Below are positions 58,516 to 64,000 of a stretch of DNA of 64,000 nucleotides, piece after piece. The stretch is from Neorhizobium galegae bv. officinalis (GTDB taxonomy: Bacteria > Pseudomonadota > Alphaproteobacteria > Rhizobiales > Rhizobiaceae). The stretch lies in contig CCRI01000017.1 of NCBI GenBank assembly GCA_000985875.1, positions 62,001 to 126,000 of the forward strand. Reading direction: 5' to 3'. The notes under the pieces were generated by a model. The model searched no databases. It was not told where the DNA came from and saw only the letters and a program-made list of their open reading frames with translations. A program made the translations under genes and the position numbers. The stretch's first letter is position 1, and each line of letters begins with the position of its first letter.

Positions 58516-58536
58516 ATCTATATCATGTTTTCGGAT
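58516..58536 (-). promoter_or_regulatory. ATC-N9-GATATAGAT operator-like site upstream of the arabinofuranosidase unit
   Basis: On the minus strand ATC (58536-58534), nine bases, GATATAGAT (58524-58516) duplicates the site before the ArsR-like regulator gene at 55601-55621. It lies upstream of the -35 candidate TTGACA at 58504-58499. Confidence 0.55.
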
Positions 58537-58672
58537 ATAATAGCCTTTGCAAGGCAGAAGTCACGAGTGAGTGGAAGGGAACGAGCACGCGAATTATGGT
58601 CATCGGCATGGCGCCATTCTCCATGATGAACACGAGATGTTGCTTATTCATCTGGTTGCCAAGGCGACATCA

Positions 58673-58700
58673 TTGTTGCACCACCATTGCGTGGTATAAA
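58673..58700 (+). promoter_or_regulatory. Sigma-70-like promoter of the Prc-type protease gene
   Basis: TTGTTG (58673-58678) and TATAAA (58695-58700) are separated by 16 bp. The expected start is about 24 bp before the ATG at 58731. Confidence 0.5.
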
Positions 58701-58730
58701 CTCGACTTTGCAAAATGGGATGAAAGCTGA

Positions 58731-60827
58731 ATGCGCATACGATATGGTTTCCTTGGCCTGTTCCTTGCAATCGCGCCGTCCGCATATTCCCTGGAACTTG
58801 GACCGCCGCCGGTCTTGTCGCCGCTGCAGGAGCAGGCGCAAGCCGCTCATTTGAGTGCACAGTTCCTGACGCGATATGCTTACAAGCCTGTCCCGCTTAA
58901 CGATGCCTTGTCGGCTAAAATCATGGATCGGTTTATCGAGTCGCTGGATTCGGACCGGAGCTTTTTCCTGCAAGCCGACATCGACAAGTTCACGGCCGAC
59001 AGTAGCAAGATCGATGATGCCATCCTCGGCGAGGACCTGAAGGTTCCGTTTTCGATCTTCAACGTCTATTCGCAGCGAGTTGTGGAGCGCATGACATATG
59101 CCCGCAGCCTGCTCAAACAGGGCTTCGATTTCAGCGTGCGGGAAGAGTATTCCCTGTCGCGCGACAAAGAGCCCTGGCCGAAATCCGAAGAGCAAAGCAA
59201 TGACCTATGGCGCAAGCGCGTCAAAGGTGACTGGCTGCGGTTGAAACTGGCAGGCCAAGCCGATGCGACGATTCGCGATACCCTCGACAAACGTTACAAG
59301 AATATCCTGGAGCGCGTTTATACCTACAAGAGTGACGACGCGTTTCAGTCATTCATGGGTGCCTACACCACGTCCGTTGATCCGCATACGGACTATTTTG
59401 GTGCTGCCGCCTCGGCCAATTTCGACATTTCGATGAAGCTCTCACTGGTCGGTATCGGTGCCGTTTTGCAGGAGCGCGATGGTTACACCACGGTCCGCGA
59501 ACTCGTACCGGGCGGACCCGCGCAGGTTTCCGGAAAGCTGGCCGTCGGCGACCGCATTGTCGGTGTCGGTCAAGGCGACGATGGTGCCGTAAAGGAAGTC
59601 GTGGGCACGCGCCTTGATGAAGTCGTGCAGATGATACGCGGAGCGAAAGATTCCGTTGTGCGCTTGGATATCTTGCCGGCAGATGCCGGAGAGAACGGAA
59701 ACCGCCGCCTCATCAGTCTGGTGCGGGACAAGATCAGCCTCGAAAAACAGGCTGCAAAGAAGACCGTCCTGCCCGTGGAGGATCGCGGCGTCGCGCGCAA
59801 GATTGGTGTGATCACCTTGCCTGCGTTCTATGAGGACTTCGACGCGCGGCGAAAAGGCGACAAAGACTATAGAAGCGCAAGCCGAGACGTTGCCAAGCTT
59901 CTTGGCGAGTTGAAGCGGGAAAAGGTCGATGGCGTCCTGATCGACTTGCGCGACAACGGTGGGGGCTCGTTGGCCGAGGCGATTGATTTGACGGGCCTGT
60001 TCGTGGGGAAAGGCCCGGTGGTTCAGCAACGCGACGCCGAAGGCAAGATCAAGGTGGAAAGCGATGATCTGCCTACGCCGGCGTGGACAGGGCCGCTCGG
60101 GGTATTGATCAATCGCGGCTCCGCGTCGGCCTCGGAGATTTTCGCCGCAGCGATACAGGATTACGGTCGCGGCGTCGTCGTCGGAGAGCCTAGCTTCGGT
60201 AAAGGTACCGTGCAAACGGTCGTCGATCTCGACCAGGTGGCCCACAACAGCAAACCGAAATTCGGTCAACTCAAACTGACGATCGCCCAATTTTTCAGGA
60301 TCGATGGAGGAACGACGCAGCTGCGTGGCGTGACACCCGACATCAGCTTTCCGGGCCTCTCGGACCCCAAGACCCTGGGTGAAGCGAGTTATGACAATGC
60401 GCTGCCTTGGGGCCAGATCAAGCCTGCGAATTACACGGCCGCAGGCAACAGGAGCGGGTTGCTTCAGCAACTGCAAAGCCGGCATGATGCGCGGGTACAA
60501 GCCGATCGGGATTTTCAGCGCTTCGTTGAAGACGCCGCCGAACTGAAAGCGCAACGTGAAAAACGTGTCGTCTCCCTCAACGAAGTTGAACGTCGAAACG
60601 AACTCACTGCTCTTTCTACCCGGCTCAAGGCGCGCGAGCAGACAAACGACGGTCTGGCTCCCGGCAAAGACGATGGCCTGCAAGCAAACGAGCGGAGCCT
60701 GAATGCTGACATCGCGATGGAAAATGCCCGCAAGAACGCAAAGGACGTCTTGAGAAACGAAGCAGCCTCCATTGTTGCCGATGAAGCGGATCTGATGGAA
60801 AATGGGCGAAAGACCGGCACCCGGTAA
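58731..60827 (+). CDS. prc: Carboxy-terminal processing protease, Prc/Tsp type (S41)
   Basis: A 698-residue periplasmic serine protease with a signal peptide (cleavage near AYSLE, residue 20). The N-terminal platform domain, a PDZ domain at about 235-320 (LVGIGAVLQERDGYTTVREL, then PAQVSGKLAVGDRIVGV) and the S41 catalytic core follow. The Ser-Lys dyad lies in NRGSASASEIFAAAIQDYG (serines 464-468) and SFGKGTVQTV (Lys491). The C-terminal 130 residues form the Prc-specific tail domain. Length and layout match E. coli Prc/Tsp (about 680), which trims or degrades periplasmic and envelope proteins, rather than the shorter CtpA. No adaptor (NlpI-like) gene is adjacent. Confidence 0.93.
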   Translation: MRIRYGFLGLFLAIAPSAYSLELGPPPVLSPLQEQAQAAHLSAQFLTRYAYKPVPLNDALSAKIMDRFIESLDSDRSFFLQADIDKFTADSSKIDDAILGEDLKVPFSIFNVYSQRVVERMTYARSLLKQGFDFSVREEYSLSRDKEPWPKSEEQSNDLWRKRVKGDWLRLKLAGQADATIRDTLDKRYKNILERVYTYKSDDAFQSFMGAYTTSVDPHTDYFGAAASANFDISMKLSLVGIGAVLQERDGYTTVRELVPGGPAQVSGKLAVGDRIVGVGQGDDGAVKEVVGTRLDEVVQMIRGAKDSVVRLDILPADAGENGNRRLISLVRDKISLEKQAAKKTVLPVEDRGVARKIGVITLPAFYEDFDARRKGDKDYRSASRDVAKLLGELKREKVDGVLIDLRDNGGGSLAEAIDLTGLFVGKGPVVQQRDAEGKIKVESDDLPTPAWTGPLGVLINRGSASASEIFAAAIQDYGRGVVVGEPSFGKGTVQTVVDLDQVAHNSKPKFGQLKLTIAQFFRIDGGTTQLRGVTPDISFPGLSDPKTLGEASYDNALPWGQIKPANYTAAGNRSGLLQQLQSRHDARVQADRDFQRFVEDAAELKAQREKRVVSLNEVERRNELTALSTRLKAREQTNDGLAPGKDDGLQANERSLNADIAMENARKNAKDVLRNEAASIVADEADLMENGRKTGTR

Positions 60828-60956
60828 ATGGGAAATGCCGATGGAAATAGCTATCGAGCAGGAGCATAGCCGCCCTTCATCGGCCGGAGAATAAGAGGCG
60901 CGCAAAGAGCCCCACTCAGCCATCGATCGGGCGTCATCAGCAATCGTGGAGGTTGA

Positions 60957-61724
60957 ATGGCTGGTCGTCTGGACGGTAAGATCGCGCTCATCAGTGGCGG
61001 CGCGGGTGGGTGCGGCCTTGCCGCCACCGAGCTTTTTGCGCGAGAGGGCGCGGCGGTGGGAATTGTCGATCTCCCGCAGAGCCAGGGGGCGGCTGTCGCC
61101 GCCCGCCTGCGTGAAGAAGGCCTGAAGGTGGCATTTGCGCCAGCCGACGTTTCCGACGAACGGCAGGTAAACCAGGCTGTAGACGCAATTTCGAGCGAAC
61201 TTGGACCGATAACGGTGCTGTTCAATCATGCCGGAACGATCATCGTCCGGCCCTTCCTCGAAACCTCGGTGGCGGACTGGGATAGGCTAATGGCCATCAA
61301 TGTCCGCAGCATGTTCCTGATGACGCGTGCCGTCCTGCCGCACATGATTAAGGCGGGTGGTGGGTCTATCGTCTGCACGTCGTCGATATCGGCGGTTGCC
61401 GCGACACCGATGGAAGTTCTCTACGATACGACCAAGGGCGCGTGCCACATGTTTGCCCGGGCGATCGCGGTCGAATTTCGCGACCGCAACATTCGCTGCA
61501 ACGCGGTCTGCCCCGGCTTTATCCAGACGCCGCATGGCCAGAAGGAAGTCGAGGAACTGACCCGCTACGGGATCGACGTCTCGGATGCGGCGATCGCGGC
61601 CCAGCAGGGCAGGATGTGCAGGCCGGACGAGGTCGCCAAGGCGGCACTCTACCTCGCGAGCGACGACGCCAGCTTCGTCAGCGGTACCCATCTGTTTGTC
61701 GATAATTGTTTTACAGCGATGTGA
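60957..61724 (+). CDS. Short-chain dehydrogenase/reductase (SDR)
   Basis: A 255-residue classical SDR. The dinucleotide motif is SGGAGGCG (residues 13-20, a variant of TGxxxGxG), the structural motif NHAG (90-93, usually NNAG), and the catalytic set Ser143, Tyr156 and Lys160 (YDTTK). Asp38 at the end of the second strand favours NAD. The C-terminal SDDASFVSGTHLFVDNCFTAM block is standard. GGAGG lies 6 nt before the ATG. It is 9 bp from the aldonolactone-oxidase-like gene, so both likely act on one sugar or polyol substrate. Confidence 0.9.
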   Translation: MAGRLDGKIALISGGAGGCGLAATELFAREGAAVGIVDLPQSQGAAVAARLREEGLKVAFAPADVSDERQVNQAVDAISSELGPITVLFNHAGTIIVRPFLETSVADWDRLMAINVRSMFLMTRAVLPHMIKAGGGSIVCTSSISAVAATPMEVLYDTTKGACHMFARAIAVEFRDRNIRCNAVCPGFIQTPHGQKEVEELTRYGIDVSDAAIAAQQGRMCRPDEVAKAALYLASDDASFVSGTHLFVDNCFTAM

Positions 61725-61733
61725 GGGGAAAAC

Positions 61734-62972
61734 ATGGCTCTGGAAAAAGGCGGCCTGTGGCGCAACTGGGTCGGCAATCAATATTGCGTTTCACAATTCA
61801 AGGCATCGCCGGAAACGGAAGCCGAAGTGGCGGAGCTCGTCCACGAAGCCGACAGGCGTGATCTGGCCGTGCGCGTTTCGGGCTCGGGACATTCCTTCAC
61901 ACCCGTCGTCGGCACCAACGGGCTGTTGCTGTCGCTCGCAAATCTGCACGGCGTGCAGAACATCGACCATGATCGGAAACAGATCACAGTCGCAGGCGGA
62001 ACACGCATCAACGAAGTCGGCAGGACGCTGAAAGAGCACGGTCTTTCACTGATCAACCAGGGCGATATCGACAGCCAGGCCGTCGCCGGCGCGTTTACGA
62101 CCGGAACCCACGGTACCGGGATCAAGCTCGGAAATCTGGCCTCGTCGATTGCCGGCATGCGCATCGTCACCGCCGCCGGGGATGTCCTCGATATCGACGG
62201 TCGCGACAGAGACAGGCTGCATGCAGCTCAGGTCTCGGTGGGAACGCTTGGGATCATCTCCTCGCTGACGCTCAACGTCATGGACGCCTATAATCTGCAC
62301 GAACGTCTCTGGAGGGACGATTTCGAGACCTGCATGGAGCGTCACGACGAGCTGGCCTCCAGGCACCGCCATTTCGGCTTCTTCTGGTGCCCGACGCCGG
62401 AAAGCCGCCATCTGTACTGCCTTCCCGATACGTCTGCGGTATCGAGCACGAACAAGCTGGCCGATGTCTGCGAGATGAAGGTGATGGACATCACGCAAGC
62501 CGCTCCGATGGAAAGCGAGTTCGAAAAGATCGCCTACAGTTCCGAGGTCTATCCGATCGAATACGTGCCGAACTTCGTCGAACTGGAATACGCTGTTCCC
62601 CTCGAACACGGCAAGGCCGCGATAAGGGCCGTGCGGGATCTGATGCTGAACAAGCATACCAACTGCATCTATCCGATCGAATATCGCTTTACCGCCGGTG
62701 ATCCGGCATGGATGAGCCCCTTTCACCGCCAGGACAGCATCACACTGTCGGTGTCGGGTGGTCCGGGTATCGACTACTGGCCGTTCCTGAAGGATGTCGA
62801 TCAAATTCTGGGCGGATACAATTCCCGCCCGCATTGGGGAAAGATGCATTTCCTCGACACGGACGACGTCACACGACTTTACCCTCGCGCCGAGGAGTTT
62901 CGAGCGCTGAGACGGGATCTGGATCCGAAGGGCCGGTTCCTGAACGATCATTTGAAGATGTTATTTGGATAG
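61734..62972 (+). CDS. FAD-dependent aldonolactone/alditol oxidase family protein (D-arabinono-1,4-lactone oxidase-like)
   Basis: A 412-residue flavoprotein of the VAO family. The N-terminal FAD domain has VRVSGSGHSF, where His53 is the usual site of covalent FAD attachment, and GAFTTGTHGTGI. The C-terminal ALO domain carries the HWGKMH motif near residues 367-372, characteristic of gulonolactone and arabinonolactone oxidases and alditol oxidases. It oxidises a sugar lactone or alditol. It follows the SDR gene by 9 bp. Whether oxygen or another acceptor is used cannot be told. Confidence 0.88.
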   Translation: MALEKGGLWRNWVGNQYCVSQFKASPETEAEVAELVHEADRRDLAVRVSGSGHSFTPVVGTNGLLLSLANLHGVQNIDHDRKQITVAGGTRINEVGRTLKEHGLSLINQGDIDSQAVAGAFTTGTHGTGIKLGNLASSIAGMRIVTAAGDVLDIDGRDRDRLHAAQVSVGTLGIISSLTLNVMDAYNLHERLWRDDFETCMERHDELASRHRHFGFFWCPTPESRHLYCLPDTSAVSSTNKLADVCEMKVMDITQAAPMESEFEKIAYSSEVYPIEYVPNFVELEYAVPLEHGKAAIRAVRDLMLNKHTNCIYPIEYRFTAGDPAWMSPFHRQDSITLSVSGGPGIDYWPFLKDVDQILGGYNSRPHWGKMHFLDTDDVTRLYPRAEEFRALRRDLDPKGRFLNDHLKMLFG

Positions 62973-63059
62973 GCTCACGCCAGACGATTGCGACTGTAGG
63001 CTGTAACTCTCCTATCGTCGTGGTCGCGGGACATCTCTCGAAGGCGGGCGATTGGCCTG

Positions 63060-63959
63060 TCACGGTGACTTTGCGCAAAGTGCTTCCAGTTCCTTGGCGA
63101 AAGACATCACCACGGGCCGCAGGACGCTCCGGCGTCGGTAGGCTATGCCGATATTGCGGGTCCACGTCCGGCTGTCGAGCTTCAAGGCCACAAACTGCGC
63201 GTCGCGCCCCTGCACGAACACACTTGTGCGGGTGAGATAACTGAGCCATTTCGAGCCGGCGATCATCGACATCTGGAAGGTCGATGAGGTTGTTTCGCAG
63301 ATCGCAAGGGGGCGGGGAAGCTGCGCGGCGGCAAACATCGCCTCGAGCGCCAACCGATCCGGTTCCGGTCGGGCGGGGATCACCCAGCGATATTCTGTCA
63401 GGTCGGCAAGGCTGACTTTAGGCAGCTTCACCAACTCATGATCTCGGTCAGCCACGATGTCGACCGGAATTTCGAGCAAATTGAGAAACTCGATCTCTTC
63501 GGAAATCTCTTTCGGCCGGGCCATCACCGCAATGTCAATGGCGCCATTGAGCAGGGAATCGTAGAGCGCGGAGCTCAGCTCCTCATTGAGCGAAACATCG
63601 ACCTCCGGTTGGGCTTTGAGAAACCGCTTGATGGCGGTCGGCACGATTTCGCGCATTGCGGTCGTGACCGCACCGATGCGCAGCCGGCCTCGACGGGCAC
63701 CGCGCATGGCGTCCAATTCGTTCCGCGCTTCGTCCGTCAGGGAGAGTACGAGCTCTCCATATTCGATCAGCCGCAGACCATAATCAGTCGGTTTGACGCC
63801 CCAAGGACCACGGTCCAGGAGGCGAACGCCCAAGGACTCTTCCAGCGCGCGAATACTCTTGCTGAGCGCGGGCTGCGTCACATTCAACCTTTCGGCTGCG
63901 ACCCCGAAACTGGCATAACGCGCCACCAGAACCAGATTCCTAAGCTGCCTCAGATCCAC
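63060..63959 (-). CDS. LysR-family transcriptional regulator
   Basis: A 299-residue LysR regulator. The N-terminal helix-turn-helix (MDLRQLRNLVLVARYASFGVAAERLNVTQPALSKSIRALEESLGVRLLDRG) is followed by a periplasmic-binding-like effector domain starting near GRLRIGAVTTAM. The GTG start at 63959 has GGAGAG 3-6 nt upstream. It is convergent with the SDR/oxidase pair and may instead control a divergent gene beyond the right edge, as LysR genes usually do. Confidence 0.93.
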   Translation of the reverse strand: MDLRQLRNLVLVARYASFGVAAERLNVTQPALSKSIRALEESLGVRLLDRGPWGVKPTDYGLRLIEYGELVLSLTDEARNELDAMRGARRGRLRIGAVTTAMREIVPTAIKRFLKAQPEVDVSLNEELSSALYDSLLNGAIDIAVMARPKEISEEIEFLNLLEIPVDIVADRDHELVKLPKVSLADLTEYRWVIPARPEPDRLALEAMFAAAQLPRPLAICETTSSTFQMSMIAGSKWLSYLTRTSVFVQGRDAQFVALKLDSRTWTRNIGIAYRRRSVLRPVVMSFAKELEALCAKSP

Positions 63960-64000
63960 GGTCTCTCCAATCGCATGTCCAATAACTTCCGGTTATCCAA

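Noticed and set aside
58511..58541. Rightward promoter TTGTGA ... TATAAT for the protease gene
   Set aside because: Spacing is 19 bp and the site overlaps the shared operator; the 58673-58700 promoter is better placed.
59442..61229. 595-codon frame opposite the Prc and SDR genes
   Set aside because: It spans two unrelated real genes and the gap between them, so it cannot be genuine.
1..64000. CRISPR arrays, tRNA or rRNA genes, transposases, phage genes
   Set aside because: No repeat-spacer pattern, cloverleaf, rRNA segment, or transposase or integrase motif was recognised.

Overview
The window is about 60% G+C and densely packed with genes. Gene families, start signals and regulatory logic point to an alphaproteobacterium of the Rhizobiaceae type (Rhizobium/Ensifer/Agrobacterium group). 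The signs include GsiA-like fused ABC ATPases, TRAP systems with FadR-type regulators, a possible RirA-type TGA-N9-TCA iron box, and a GH130/GT4/phosphomannose isomerase locus. This placement is inferred from content; no rRNA, tRNA, transposase, integrase or CRISPR array was seen. The window looks like an accessory replicon or accessory chromosomal region made of independent catabolic, iron, envelope and efflux modules.

Region 1 (1-2872, minus strand) is the front of a gsiABCD-type peptide/glutathione ABC importer. Region 2 (3206-17556, minus strand) is the most striking. It is a siderophore locus whose biosynthetic genes have the order and types of the petrobactin asb operon: two NIS synthetases, an aryl-AMP ligase, and a protein that fuses an aryl carrier domain to an AsbE-like domain. 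They are followed by a FecI sigma factor, a FecR anti-sigma factor, an STN-bearing TonB receptor, a DUF2218 protein and a FatB/YclQ-like four-gene ABC importer. No AsbF (3,4-dihydroxybenzoate-forming dehydratase) is present. Synthesis, signalling and uptake therefore lie in one 14 kb block.

Region 3 (18056-26808) is a sugar-acid catabolic island: an enolase-superfamily dehydratase or racemase, a DMT permease, a TRAP transporter, a FadR-type regulator, an FAD-linked 2-hydroxyacid dehydrogenase and a DenD-like dehydrogenase. Two closely similar 21-bp sites, one before the TRAP operon and one between the divergent dehydrogenases, look like the regulator's operators. Region 4 (26936-33686) holds a PAS-GGDEF protein facing a compact four-gene operon (acyltransferase, two GT2 enzymes, an ABC exporter) that probably makes and exports a surface glycan or glycolipid.

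Region 5 (34017-42094) is an RND efflux pair, a response regulator, a MipA/OmpV outer-membrane protein and a sensor kinase. All four transcription units carry the same GTAACA-N4-(G/T)TAAT direct repeat with 10-bp phasing, so this appears to be one autoregulated regulon. Region 6 (42247-48883) has an isolated glycosyltransferase-like gene, a small orphan gene and a three-gene mannose module (phosphomannose isomerase, two-domain GT4, GH130). Region 7 (49254-55514) is a second RND pump, its divergent TetR regulator with a perfect 16-bp palindrome, and a FabF-type ketosynthase.

Region 8 (55647-58429) has an ArsR-like regulator, a GH51 arabinofuranosidase and the 3' remnant of a lost ABC-transporter ATPase. 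A shared ATC-N9-GATATAGAT site links the regulator gene to the arabinofuranosidase unit. Region 9 (58731-63959) contains a Prc/Tsp-type protease, an SDR, an aldonolactone-oxidase-like flavoprotein and a LysR regulator.
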